Position numbers and translations under genes: made by a program | Shown: positions 52,063 to 61,001 of the stretch, piece by piece | How positions within the stretch are numbered: the stretch's first letter is position 1 | Layout of the letters: every line of letters starts with the position of its first letter | Assembly: GCA_017642895.1 (NCBI GenBank) | Contig: JAEPON010000005.1 | Coordinates: 186,001-250,000 of the forward strand | Reading direction: 5' to 3' | DNA from: Roseitalea sp. | Lineage (GTDB): Bacteria > Pseudomonadota > Alphaproteobacteria > Rhizobiales > Rhizobiaceae | Length of the DNA: 64,000 nucleotides | The notes under the pieces: model-generated | What the model was told of the DNA's origin: nothing | What the model saw: only the letters and a program-made list of their open reading frames with translations | Database searches by the model: none

Positions 52063-52928
52063 GCGAAAGCGAGAACAGCAATGCACCGACGCCGGTGCTG
52101 TTGACCGGTGAAGCACCCGCCGCTCGGACCCTGTTCAACGCCATTGCGGCGATGCTGGACGGCGCGTCCGACGTGATCATGCAGGCCGCGACGTCGGATC
52201 TCGTTGCCAAAGAAGGCGGCCTTGCGGAGTGGATCGGCAAAGCGGCTGACGGCTACACTGCAGACCGCGCGATCATCATCGCCCATGGCAGCCAGGCCGA
52301 TGCCGTCGTCTCAGCGCTTGGTCCATCCATGCCCGATGGCCCTCTGGCCCTGCTGCATCCGGTTGCCCCGTCCGCCAACACGCCGGATGGCGCGAGCGGA
52401 CGATCCGTGCTGATCACCGCCGGTGCCACCGATCCCGAAACTCCGGCGGCAGCGATCGGTGCGCTCGCCGACGCGCTGGACGCGGCCGGCGCGAAGACGG
52501 ATGTGTTCTGGAACCGTGGCGGCGCGGAGATCACGGATGCTGAAACCGAGCGCGTCACCGCATGGCTCAACGCGGCGCGCGGTGCCCTTGTCGACCCGCG
52601 CACGCTGCCCGTCGCAATGGAAACGGACGGGCCGAAGGGCCGCTATTTCATCGCGGCGCCCGGCGGCGGCACGGCGGAGATGACGTTCTCGCGTGCCAGC
52701 GACGCGCTGATCATCATCGACCACACGGAGGTTCCCGACGCGTTTCGCGGCACGGGCACGGGGATTCGTCTGGTCGAGGCGCTGATCGCGGACGCGCGGG
52801 CGTCTGGTACGAAGATCATCCCGCTGTGCCCGTTCGCGGCAGCGCAATTCAAGCGCCATTCCGAATGGGCCGACGTTCTGGAAACCAGGGTCAGGATGAA
52901 ACCGAACAGCAGGCGACGAGATCGCTGA
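52059..52928 (+). CDS. Fusion: degenerate alpha/beta-hydrolase-like domain plus YjdJ-type GNAT acetyltransferase domain
   Basis: The C-terminal 95 residues (about 195-280) form a short GNAT of the YjdJ/COG2388 type: ALIIIDHTEVPDAFRGTGTG with the acetyl-CoA loop, then IPLCPFAAAQFKRHSEWADV. The N-terminal 190 residues resemble a carboxylesterase/phospholipase-like alpha/beta hydrolase: RAIIIAHGSQADAVVSAL has a Ser at the nucleophile elbow in altered context, and SVLITAGATDPETPAAAIGA followed by VFWNRGGAEITDAE mimics the acid and His loops, though the usual GGHE is GGAE. Catalytic hydrolase activity is therefore doubtful. The gene is translationally coupled to the Lrp regulator (ATGA), and its end overlaps the convergent MmgE/PrpD gene by 38 bp. 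The domain assignment for the N-terminal part is an inference. Confidence 0.75.
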   Translation: MSESENSNAPTPVLLTGEAPAARTLFNAIAAMLDGASDVIMQAATSDLVAKEGGLAEWIGKAADGYTADRAIIIAHGSQADAVVSALGPSMPDGPLALLHPVAPSANTPDGASGRSVLITAGATDPETPAAAIGALADALDAAGAKTDVFWNRGGAEITDAETERVTAWLNAARGALVDPRTLPVAMETDGPKGRYFIAAPGGGTAEMTFSRASDALIIIDHTEVPDAFRGTGTGIRLVEALIADARASGTKIIPLCPFAAAQFKRHSEWADVLETRVRMKPNSRRRDR

Positions 52929-54288
52929 CGGTGAACGGCCCGGCGCCGGCCATGATCATGTCCTCGATCCGCGCGGCACGATGGCCATGGCCCGCCTCGT
53001 CCATCAGCGCGTGGAACTTGGCCGATATCTCATGGTCGGACAGGGGCGTGTTCGCATCGCCGCGCGCGGTCATCGGACCGGAAGCCAGCACACGTCCATC
53101 GGCAAGTTCAAGATCGACCTCGGCCCAGCGTTCGGCGGGAAAAAGCGCGTTGAAGGCCGGACTTTCAGACAGTTCGACCCGGCCAGCGAGATCATGGACG
53201 GCCGCGTCACGCAGTCCCGCGCCGACGATCTGCGCGACACCGAGGCGGCCATGGACGAGTGCTGCCGCGACCGGGAACGGCAGCGCATATTGCGCCTGCT
53301 CGGTGTCGGCCGGACGCGCCGTCATCAACCGGGTCGCCTCGTGAAAGGTACGCACGCGGATGCGCGCAATCCTGTCGGGCGTGACCGCGTGTGCCGACCG
53401 CACGCCAAGGGCAGCCTCCACGGCCGGCTGCGCCCAACGGCAGACTGGCCATGGCTTGAAATATTGCTCCATGATGCGCCAGCGATCGCCGAGGTCCGAC
53501 CAGATGTCGCCAATCGCCGCCGCCTCAATCGTCAGCGCCGGCGCCCCGGTGAAGCCGGCACGGGCCAGCATCAGGGCCGACACGCCAGCCATCGCGCCCC
53601 AGCCCGACCCGTCCTTGAGCATGGTGGGATGATCGATGCAGCGCATCATCTGGCTGCGCGGGCCATGATATTCGGCAATGCCCGCCGCGTGGCGCACGGT
53701 ATCGACGTCCGCGCCGGTCATCAGCGCGCCGGTGGCGGCTATCCCCACCGCAACCCAGGCGCCAGAGGTGTGATAGTCGGGCGCGGTGGCATGAAGGGCG
53801 ATGCCGCACCGGATAGCGATCTCGTAGCCAACGGCCAGATGGGCCAGAAACGCGTCCAGCGCCATGTCCGGCGCTTCGGTTTCAGCGATTGCCAGAAGCG
53901 CCGGAAAGAGGCCGCAGCCGGCATGGCCCTTGGTCAGCGGGTGGCCATCATGGGCATCGATCGCGTCGATCGTCATGCCGCCGGCCAGCGCCGCGCCTGC
54001 CGCCGAAGCCGTGCGACCACGCGGGTCGAACAGGATCGCCGCCGGCTCGCCGCCCGGGGCGAACTGGTCCGCCGCATGGGCGGCGATGATGTCGGCCAGC
54101 TCCGTGCGGCTGCCGGCGGCGGCAACGCCGACAAGATCGAGCAGACAGCGGCGCGCCTGATGCATGACCGGGGCAGGCAAGGCTCCCTGCGCGGCGTGCG
54201 TACGGTGGAAACGGGCGAACGCCTCTTGCAATGCAGGCGGCCCGCCCGACAATGCAGCGGTATCGGCAACCGCCGCATCCATGCCCAT
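52891..54288 (-). CDS. MmgE/PrpD family protein
   Basis: This 465-residue protein belongs to the MmgE/PrpD family (2-methylcitrate dehydratase-like, also aconitate and iminodisuccinate lyases). Visible segments are ARRCLLDLVGVAAAGSRTEL, AALAGGMTIDAIDAHDGHPL (the active-site Asp-Asp-His type region), LTKGHAGCGLFPALLAIAE, YHTSGAWVAVGIAA and GSGWGAMAGVSAL. No propionate or methylcitrate genes are near, so the substrate is open. The ATG at 54288 overlaps the stop of the upstream ABC ATPase gene (TGATG), suggesting that it belongs to the peptide ABC operon transcript and perhaps acts on an imported compound. Confidence 0.88.
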   Translation of the reverse strand: MGMDAAVADTAALSGGPPALQEAFARFHRTHAAQGALPAPVMHQARRCLLDLVGVAAAGSRTELADIIAAHAADQFAPGGEPAAILFDPRGRTASAAGAALAGGMTIDAIDAHDGHPLTKGHAGCGLFPALLAIAETEAPDMALDAFLAHLAVGYEIAIRCGIALHATAPDYHTSGAWVAVGIAATGALMTGADVDTVRHAAGIAEYHGPRSQMMRCIDHPTMLKDGSGWGAMAGVSALMLARAGFTGAPALTIEAAAIGDIWSDLGDRWRIMEQYFKPWPVCRWAQPAVEAALGVRSAHAVTPDRIARIRVRTFHEATRLMTARPADTEQAQYALPFPVAAALVHGRLGVAQIVGAGLRDAAVHDLAGRVELSESPAFNALFPAERWAEVDLELADGRVLASGPMTARGDANTPLSDHEISAKFHALMDEAGHGHRAARIEDMIMAGAGPFTVSDLVACCSVSS

Positions 54289-56885
54289 CAGCCCTTGGGT
54301 TTCTTCCTGGCCAACGCCTTGGCTTGTTTGACCCAGCCGTCCCGGTCAATCCGGCCCTTGAAGCTCAGATAGCCGTCGACCCAGTCCCGTTCGGCCTTCT
54401 TCCAAGCTGCAACCTGCGCGAACGTGTGGATGCCGAGCCCGTTCAGCGTGCCTTCAAGCTTCGGCCCAACGCCGGAAATCTGCTTGAGATCGTCGGGCGC
54501 ATCGGGGCGGTCCAAGGACGGAGGACGGTTGGGATCATCGAGCGAGGGCTTGCCCGCCTTTGCGCCTTTGCCCGACTTGGCCGTGGACGCTTTGGACGGG
54601 GCGGCTTTGGCCTTTGCCGGTTTCGCCTTGGCAGGCTTGGTGCCGGTCGTTTCGGCAACGGCTGCCACGGCTGCGGCGCGGCGTGCCTTGGTCTTCTTTT
54701 GAACCGGCGCCGTCTTGACCGTGTCGAGATCAACGATCTTCGAGGCATCGTCGTTGACCGAATTGTCCTTGGCTTCGAACGAAATCACAGGCTCCATCGA
54801 TTCAAATTCAACGCGGGAGAGATGGCACTTCATGAAGTGGCCTTCGCCCCATTCTGTGTAAGAGGGAACCTCGGTCTCGCACCTGTTGCCGGCAACCCGC
54901 TCCTTCCAGCGGCAGCGGGTCTGGAACGGACAGCCCGGCGGCGGGTTGAGCGCCGAGGGAATGTCGCCTTCCAGAACGATGTGCTTTTTCTGGACCGAAG
55001 TGTCGGCGATCGGAATGGCCGACAAAAGCGCCTCGGTATAGGGATGGTAAGGCGGCGAGAAGATCTGGTCGGTCGTGCCCTGTTCGACAATGTGCCCCAG
55101 ATACATCACCACCACCCGGTCGGCGATGTAGCGTACGACCGACAGATCGTGGCTGATGAACAACATGGTGGTGCGCGACTCGCGCTGGATGTCCATGAGC
55201 AATTCGGTGACGGCCGCCTGAACCGAGACATCGAGCGCCGAGACGGGCTCATCGGCGACCACAACTTTCGGCCCGCCGGCAAATGCACGGGCAACGCCGA
55301 TGCGCTGCTTCTGGCCGCCGGAAAGCTGGCGCGGCATGCGCGTCTCGAAGGCGCGCGGCAGCTTGACCAGATCGAGCAGTTCGAGCATGCGCTCGCGCCG
55401 CTCCTCGGTCGAATTGCCGAAGTTGAACTTCTCCAGCGTGCGGATGATCTGGCTGCCGACCGAATGGCTGGGGTTGAGCGTGTCGAACGGGTTCTGGAAG
55501 ACCATCTGGATCGAGGAGACCAGATCGGCGCCGCGGTTCTCCACCTCGATACCCTGGATTTCCCGGTTGCCGAGCGTCACCGTGCCTTCGGTGGCGGTCT
55601 CGAGGCCCAACAGGACCTTGGCGAGCGTCGATTTTCCGCAGCCCGATTCGCCGACGATGGCGACGGTCTCCGCCTCACGCGCGGTGAACGAGATCGTCTC
55701 GTTGGCTTTCACCGTCCGCGTCTCGCCACCGCCGAAGATCGCGTTGGCGGCCACGTCATAATATTTCTTCAGCTCGTCGATCTGGAGCACCGGCGCGCCG
55801 GGCTCGACCGGATCGTTCTGGGCGATGCCATCGGGCATTGCCTTCCAGTCGATCTCGTCGAACCGCACGCATCGGCTGTTGTGGTCGTGATGGCCCTTGA
55901 CCGGGATCATCGAGATCGGGCCGGCATCGCATTTCCCTTCCACAAAATGGTGGCAACGCGGGCCGAAATTGCAGCCATGGGGCCGCTCGTGCGGCAGCGG
56001 GAGCTGTCCGGGAATGGCGATCAGCGGACGCGAATTCTTGTCCGCACCCGGCAGCGGGATCGAACGGAAAAGACCCTGCGTGTAGGGGTGGCGCATCCGG
56101 TCGAACACGTCGGCGACATCGCCGGTCTCCACCGCCTCGCCCGAATACATCACCGAGATGCGGTCGCAGGTTTCCAGGATCAGGCCGAGATTGTGCGAGA
56201 TGAACAGCATCGACATGCCGTATTTCTTGCCCAGATCCTTGACCAGTTCGACGATGCCGGCCTCGACCGTGACGTCGAGCGCGGTGGTCGGCTCATCCAG
56301 CAAAAGCAGTTCGGGATTGGACAGAAGCGCCATGGCGATGACGACGCGCTGCTGCTGGCCGCCGGAAATCTGGTGCGGATAGGAGCCCATGACCCGTTTT
56401 GGGTCGGGCAGGCGCACCGCTTCGAGCATTTCGATCGAGCGGTCATAGGCTGCCTGCTTGGAGACGCCCTCATGGATGATCGGCACTTCCATGAGCTGCT
56501 GGCCGATCTTCATCGCCGGATTGAGCGAGGCCATCGGCTCCTGGTAGATCATGGCGATCTTCGAGCCGCGCAGGTCGCGCAGCTCGGCATCGCTCATCTC
56601 GCCCATGTCGCGGCCCTTGAAGCGGATGGTGCCGGACTTGATGTGCCCCCGGTTGCCCATGTCGCGCATGATGCCGAGCGCGACGGTCGACTTGCCGCAA
56701 CCCGATTCGCCGACAATGCCGAGCGCCTCGCCGGGCATCACCTTGCACGAATAATCCATGACGGCGGGGATTTCGCCGGCACGGGTGTAAAACGAGATGT
56801 GCAGGTTCTCGATTTCGAGGATCGGGGTCTGGTCGGTCGCCGGGACCGGCGTGTTTGCGGGAGTGATTTCGGTTGCTGCTGACAT
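54288..56885 (-). CDS. Fused double ATPase of a peptide-type ABC transporter (DppD-DppF) with C-terminal helix-hairpin-helix extension
   Basis: The 865-residue protein carries two complete ABC ATPases. ATPase 1 (about 20-300) has GESGCGKSTVALGIM, ISGGQQQRVVIAMAL and LLLLDEPTTALDV. ATPase 2 (about 345-620) has GESGCGKSTLAKVLLG, LSGGQKQRIGVARAF and VVVADEPVSALDV. Each ends in an oligopeptide-type Cys-containing domain (CNFGPRCHHFVEGKCD; CPFQTRCRWKERVAGNRCE), likely an iron-sulphur or disulphide site. A Lys/Ala/Pro-rich histone-H1-like linker follows (about 690-780, PAKAKPAKAKAAPSKAS). The last 75 residues form a helix-hairpin-helix module: LKQISGVGPKLEGTLNGLGI and YLSFKGRIDRDGWVKQAKAL. This tail resembles the C-terminal extension of ribosomal protein L21 and NuoE in Rhizobiales. 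It energises the permeases encoded just upstream. Confidence 0.92.
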   Translation of the reverse strand: MSAATEITPANTPVPATDQTPILEIENLHISFYTRAGEIPAVMDYSCKVMPGEALGIVGESGCGKSTVALGIMRDMGNRGHIKSGTIRFKGRDMGEMSDAELRDLRGSKIAMIYQEPMASLNPAMKIGQQLMEVPIIHEGVSKQAAYDRSIEMLEAVRLPDPKRVMGSYPHQISGGQQQRVVIAMALLSNPELLLLDEPTTALDVTVEAGIVELVKDLGKKYGMSMLFISHNLGLILETCDRISVMYSGEAVETGDVADVFDRMRHPYTQGLFRSIPLPGADKNSRPLIAIPGQLPLPHERPHGCNFGPRCHHFVEGKCDAGPISMIPVKGHHDHNSRCVRFDEIDWKAMPDGIAQNDPVEPGAPVLQIDELKKYYDVAANAIFGGGETRTVKANETISFTAREAETVAIVGESGCGKSTLAKVLLGLETATEGTVTLGNREIQGIEVENRGADLVSSIQMVFQNPFDTLNPSHSVGSQIIRTLEKFNFGNSTEERRERMLELLDLVKLPRAFETRMPRQLSGGQKQRIGVARAFAGGPKVVVADEPVSALDVSVQAAVTELLMDIQRESRTTMLFISHDLSVVRYIADRVVVMYLGHIVEQGTTDQIFSPPYHPYTEALLSAIPIADTSVQKKHIVLEGDIPSALNPPPGCPFQTRCRWKERVAGNRCETEVPSYTEWGEGHFMKCHLSRVEFESMEPVISFEAKDNSVNDDASKIVDLDTVKTAPVQKKTKARRAAAVAAVAETTGTKPAKAKPAKAKAAPSKASTAKSGKGAKAGKPSLDDPNRPPSLDRPDAPDDLKQISGVGPKLEGTLNGLGIHTFAQVAAWKKAERDWVDGYLSFKGRIDRDGWVKQAKALARKKPKG

Positions 56886-56898
56886 GATCCGTCCTCCC

Positions 56899-58110
56899 TC
56901 AGTCTTTCAGCGATTCTTCGCGCAGCGCGTCGGCCAGAAGATTAAGGCCGAGCACGAAGCTCATCAGCGCGACGGCCGGGACCAGCGCGGGCCAGACATA
57001 AAGCCGCAAAAGCTGCGAGCCGTCCTTGATCGCCGTGCCCCAGTCAGGGCTTTCGGGCGGCATGCCGAGACCGAAATAGCCCAGCGTGCCCAGAAGGATG
57101 GTCGTATAACCGATGCGCAGGCAGGCATCGACGATCAACGGGCCACGTGCATTGGGCAGCACTTCCCACAGCATGATGTACCAGGGGCTCTCGCCGCGCG
57201 TCTGGGCGGCGGCGACATAGTCGCGGGTCTTGATGTCCATGACGAGGCCGCGCGTGATGCGGAAGACGCCCGGCGACGATGCAAAGACGACGGCGACGAA
57301 GATGTTGAGCTGGCCGGGCTCGATGGAAATGATCTTGAACACCGGCAGGTCGAAGAACGCACCCACAAAGCCCAGCCCGTTGTTACGGAGCGTCTGGACG
57401 ATGAAATCGTTGGAGACCAGCGAGATCCAGACCCAGCTTCCCAGAACGACAGTCACCGCAATCGCCGGCCACATGAATTGCGGCCGCGCCTGGTAGCGCG
57501 TGTAGAACAGGGTGACGAAGAAGATGACCGGGAAGATGAAGAACAGGCCGGCCAGCGTATAGGGGATCGGCGTCTCGGTGATGCCCGGCGTGACCAGCAG
57601 GTAGAACAGGAGGATCACCGGGAAAGCGAGGACGAGGTTGGCGATGAAGGACAGCACATTGTCGACCTGCCCGCCATAATAGCCCGCCGGCAGGCCCAGC
57701 GTGATGCCCACCATGAGCGCGAAGGCCGTTGCCGCCGGCGCGATGATCAGGACGATCTGAGACCCGAACACCATGCGGCTGAACACGTCACGGGCGAGCT
57801 TGTCGCCGCCCAGAAGAAACGCCTGACCCGATTCCGGATCGATGGTGCCCGGCACGGCATTTTTCAGGATCGGAACGACGCCGATCGGGTCAAACGGGGC
57901 AATGATGGGCGCAAAGAGCGCCGAGAACAGCCAGAAACCGATGAAGGCCAGGCCGGCAATGCCGACACCGCCATCATAGAGCTGACCGTAAAGGCCAAGC
58001 CGGTCCCTGTACATGTAGCTCAGGGTGCCGACGATGATCATCGCCGCCCAGACCGGCCAGAAGCGGACAAGAATCTGGATGACGATTTCGAATGTGGACA
58101 AGGTTTCCAT
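56899..58110 (-). CDS. Peptide-type ABC transporter permease (DppC-like, enlarged)
   Basis: This 403-residue permease is about 100 residues longer than DppC/OppC. The core has the EAA loop TRGESPWYIMLWEVLPNARG and LGTLGYFGLGMPPESPDWG near the C-terminus. Extra hydrophobic segments precede and interrupt the core (MIIVGTLSYMY; YTLAGLFFIFPVIFFVTLFY; MWPAIAVTVVLGSWVWISLV). It forms the membrane pore with the DppB-like subunit. It lies 13 bp before the ATPase gene and 18 bp after the DppB gene in one operon. The imported substrate may be a peptide, opine or other complex solute. Confidence 0.9.
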   Translation of the reverse strand: METLSTFEIVIQILVRFWPVWAAMIIVGTLSYMYRDRLGLYGQLYDGGVGIAGLAFIGFWLFSALFAPIIAPFDPIGVVPILKNAVPGTIDPESGQAFLLGGDKLARDVFSRMVFGSQIVLIIAPAATAFALMVGITLGLPAGYYGGQVDNVLSFIANLVLAFPVILLFYLLVTPGITETPIPYTLAGLFFIFPVIFFVTLFYTRYQARPQFMWPAIAVTVVLGSWVWISLVSNDFIVQTLRNNGLGFVGAFFDLPVFKIISIEPGQLNIFVAVVFASSPGVFRITRGLVMDIKTRDYVAAAQTRGESPWYIMLWEVLPNARGPLIVDACLRIGYTTILLGTLGYFGLGMPPESPDWGTAIKDGSQLLRLYVWPALVPAVALMSFVLGLNLLADALREESLKD

Positions 58111-58128
58111 GACGCGCCCCCTATGCGC

Positions 58129-59166
58129 TCAAGAGACGCGAATGCGCGGATTGAGGAAGGCGTAGCCGACGTCGCTGAGCAGCTGCGTGACCAGGACGAC
58201 AACGACCGAGACCAGCGCGCAGGCCAGCAGAAGGTCGATGTCGTTGTTGGACGCGGCCTCGACAAGCGTGAAGCCGAAACCCTGATAGCGGAACATCGCC
58301 TCGACGATGACGACGCCGGTCAGGAGCCACGGAAACTGCAGCATGATCACCGTGAACGGCGCGATCAGCGCATTGCGCAGCGCATGCTTGATGACGACGG
58401 ACGAAAATGTCAGCCCCTTCAGCCGCGCCGTTCGAATATATTGCGCCGTCATCACCTCGGCCATTGACGCGCGGGTCATGCGGGCGATGTAGCCCATGCC
58501 GTAGATTGCCATGGTCATGACCGGCAAGGTGAAGTTGGTGAAGGTGATGCCCTCGCGTGTCGCAGTGGCGGCCGAGCCGTTCAATATGCCCAGCCACGAG
58601 GCGAAGATGACCGTGAAGATGACGCCGGACACATATTCGGGTGTCGCAGTCGAGGCGATGGAGGCAACCGACAGACTTCGGTCGGTGCGCGAGCCTTCGC
58701 GCATGCCGGCAAAGATGCCGACGAGCAGCGCTCCGGGCACCATGACCAGCATCACGTAGAACATCAGCCAGCCGGTCGCTTGAAGGGCCGGCACGAGACG
58801 CTCGGCCACCGGGACCTTGAAGCGCGTCGAGCAGCCGAAATCGCCCTGGATGACGCCCGAAAAGCGCGCCTCGGCGGGTTCATCGCAGAAGCGGAAACGC
58901 GGTGTGGCCTCGCCCGTTTCAGGATCGATGGCGGGCTGTTTCTGCATGACGCCCAGCCATTGGCCGTAGCGCACAAAGAAATTGTCGCGGTAACCGTTTT
59001 TCACCAGCCAGCTTTCGATCTGCGCGTCGGTGGCGCGCATGTTGGTCTGGCTGATGGAAAGCTTGCGCAGATTGGGTTCGAGATTGACCAGGAAAAACAC
59101 GACGAGTGTCAGGCAGAGCATGGTCAATGCCATGATTCCCAGACGCCGGATAATAAACGAAATCAA
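58129..59166 (-). CDS. Peptide-type ABC transporter permease (DppB-like)
   Basis: This 345-residue permease has an N-terminal helix (ISFIIRRLGIMALTMLCLTL) and a large extracytoplasmic insertion of about 80 residues (35-115, including FCDEPAEARFSGVIQGDFGC with two Cys). Core helices follow with the EAA loop RTARLKGLTFSSVVIKHALR and VIVEAMFRYQGFGFTLVEAA. The TTG at 59166 was chosen because GGGGAG lies 7 nt upstream and homology begins there; a further TTG at 59208 is less likely. It follows the solute-binding protein gene across a strong hairpin. Confidence 0.9.
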   Translation of the reverse strand: MISFIIRRLGIMALTMLCLTLVVFFLVNLEPNLRKLSISQTNMRATDAQIESWLVKNGYRDNFFVRYGQWLGVMQKQPAIDPETGEATPRFRFCDEPAEARFSGVIQGDFGCSTRFKVPVAERLVPALQATGWLMFYVMLVMVPGALLVGIFAGMREGSRTDRSLSVASIASTATPEYVSGVIFTVIFASWLGILNGSAATATREGITFTNFTLPVMTMAIYGMGYIARMTRASMAEVMTAQYIRTARLKGLTFSSVVIKHALRNALIAPFTVIMLQFPWLLTGVVIVEAMFRYQGFGFTLVEAASNNDIDLLLACALVSVVVVLVTQLLSDVGYAFLNPRIRVS

Positions 59167-59242
59167 GCTGCTTCTCCCCAAGACGCGCGGTGACGCGGAA
59201 TGCACCAACGGCTTCTGGCGGCCGTCTGGCGCTCATGATGAA

Positions 59243-59270
59243 AAGGCGCAGCCCGTTCGGGCTGCGCCTT
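59243..59270 (-). terminator. Hairpin between solute-binding protein and permease genes of the ABC operon
   Basis: A perfect 12-bp stem AAGGCGCAGCCC/GGGCTGCGCCTT has a GTTC loop and four Us on the operon strand. It probably causes partial termination or protects the upstream mRNA, giving more solute-binding protein than permease. Confidence 0.8.
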
Positions 59271-59284
59271 GGTTTGAGGTCCGA

Positions 59285-60931
59285 TCAGGCGTCGAGCCAG
59301 ACATCCGCCAGATCCAACTCATAGGTCGGATGCTGGTAGTAGTTCTGCACGGTCGCGTCGTTGAAGTTGAACAGCGAGCGCCAGTAGGCTTGCACCATGA
59401 TGCCCGAATCCTGGAGCATCTGCTGGATCTCGGCCATCACTTCGCGGCGCTGGTCGGCATCGGCGATCGCCAGCGCCTGGGTCAGCTTCTCGTCGAACTC
59501 GGGATTTGAATAGCCCGCTTCGTTCCAGGCTTCGCCGGTGCGGTAGGCGAGCGCGAGGATCTGCACGCCGAGCGGCCGGTGGTTCCAGTTGGTGGACGAA
59601 TAGGGATATTTCGTCCAGTCGTTCCAGAAGGTCGACCCGGGCAGAACCGTCCGCTTGACGTTGAAGCCGGCCTCGCGAAGCTGGGCGGCCACCGCATCGG
59701 TGGTGTTCTTGCGGTAATCGTCGTCGATCGAGATGATCTCGTGCTCAAAGTCCATCTGGCCGGCTTCCGTCATCAGGGCGACGGCACCTTCAATGTCGCG
59801 CTCCTTCTTGGGCAGTTCGGCATATTCGGGATGGATCGGCGCGACATGGTGGTTTTCGGCCACTGTGCCCTGACCGGCAATGCCGAGCTGGAGAACGACA
59901 TTGTTGTCAACCGCCATCTGCAACGCCTGGCGCACCCGCTGGTCATCATAGGGCGGGTTGTTGACGTTTGTGCGGACGACAACCGTCGCGCCGGTGACGG
60001 CTTCGTTCTTGGTCAGGCCGAGGCTCTCGAAAATATCGACGAAGTCGCCGGTCACCTCGTAATTGGCCTGAACCTCGCCCGATTCAAAGGCTGCCACCTG
60101 GGCGGACTGGTCGGTGCCGTAATCGACGAAAACCACCTCATCGAGATGGGCTTCACCGCCCCACCAGGCGCCATCCTCACGCCGCCGATACTCGGCGCGG
60201 TCGCCGACCGCGAACGAGACCAGTTCGAACGGGCCGGTACCGATCGGGTTGTCGACCAGTTCGCCGGTTTCGGCGTAGGACGGATGAACCAGCAGCCCGG
60301 GATAGTCGGTCATGCCGGCGATCAGCGTGATGTCCGGCTGGGACAGCATCAGCTTGACCGTGTAGTCATCGACCCGGACGATGGTGCCTTCGGCAGCCTT
60401 GCCGGTCTCGTCGTCAATGATCGCCGCAAAGCGGGCCGCCATCGAGTTGCCCTCGACATCGCGCTCGCACCAGCGCTCGATGTTGAAGATCACGTCGTCG
60501 GCGTTGAACTCATCGCCATTGTTCCAGGTAACGCCCTGGCGAACACGCAGCGTGTATTCGGTGGCGTCGTCATTGATCTCCCAGCCTTCCAGCAGCATGG
60601 GCTCGAATGTGAATTCGGTCGTATATTTGACCAGCGGCTCGAGGAACTGGCGGCCCAGATTGCCCATTTGCGACCAGTCGAACGTCCGCGGATCCTTGAG
60701 CTCGCGCACATCCATTGCGATCGTCAGAACGCCGCCCTTCTTGGCCTCCTGAGCGAGGGCCTTGGCCGGCGCCGTCAGGCCGATCATCGAATAGGCGGCG
60801 GCGGTGGTTGCACCGAACGTCGTTGCCAGGGCGAGGAATTCGCGCCGATCCATCTTGCCGGCCTTGGTATCCGCAGCCAGCTTCTCGATGTGCTCGGGCA
60901 TACGCTCGCCGTTGCGCTTGAAAAATGCCAT
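59285..60931 (-). CDS. Peptide-type ABC transporter solute-binding protein (SBP_bac_5), Tat-exported
   Basis: This 548-residue periplasmic binding protein has a 26-residue leader before a twin-Arg signal ([20 protein letters not shown], mature start after about AKALAQ, residue 60). Cluster C features are [60 protein letters not shown] and [20 protein letters not shown]. The ATG at 60931 has GGAGG 7 nt upstream. It is the first gene of the operon binding protein, DppB-like, DppC-like, double ATPase, MmgE/PrpD. The Tat signal implies export of a folded protein. The substrate is unknown. Confidence 0.93.
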   Translation of the reverse strand: MAFFKRNGERMPEHIEKLAADTKAGKMDRREFLALATTFGATTAAAYSMIGLTAPAKALAQEAKKGGVLTIAMDVRELKDPRTFDWSQMGNLGRQFLEPLVKYTTEFTFEPMLLEGWEINDDATEYTLRVRQGVTWNNGDEFNADDVIFNIERWCERDVEGNSMAARFAAIIDDETGKAAEGTIVRVDDYTVKLMLSQPDITLIAGMTDYPGLLVHPSYAETGELVDNPIGTGPFELVSFAVGDRAEYRRREDGAWWGGEAHLDEVVFVDYGTDQSAQVAAFESGEVQANYEVTGDFVDIFESLGLTKNEAVTGATVVVRTNVNNPPYDDQRVRQALQMAVDNNVVLQLGIAGQGTVAENHHVAPIHPEYAELPKKERDIEGAVALMTEAGQMDFEHEIISIDDDYRKNTTDAVAAQLREAGFNVKRTVLPGSTFWNDWTKYPYSSTNWNHRPLGVQILALAYRTGEAWNEAGYSNPEFDEKLTQALAIADADQRREVMAEIQQMLQDSGIMVQAYWRSLFNFNDATVQNYYQHPTYELDLADVWLDA

Positions 60932-60957
60932 ACATGCCTCCCGGGGTTGTAGCATTG

Positions 60958-61001
60958 TGTGTTCTAACTTCGAACACAGCAGCGCGCTTGTCAAAGCGCT
61001 T
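60958..61001 (-). promoter_or_regulatory. Candidate operator region of the ABC operon
   Basis: A perfect 7-bp inverted repeat TGTGTTC-N7-GAACACA lies at 60958-60978, 26 bp before the start codon. Next to it AAGCGCTT (60994-61001), flanked by GT(C/A)A, resembles the core of LacI/GalR-family operators. No regulator gene is adjacent, so the binding protein would be encoded elsewhere. Confidence 0.45.

Noticed and set aside
54231..56882. Very long open frame (about 880 codons) on the plus strand opposite the ABC double ATPase
   Set aside because: It is the antisense shadow of a gene with clear Walker and signature motifs; its translation is rich in Arg, His and Asp with no recognisable domain.
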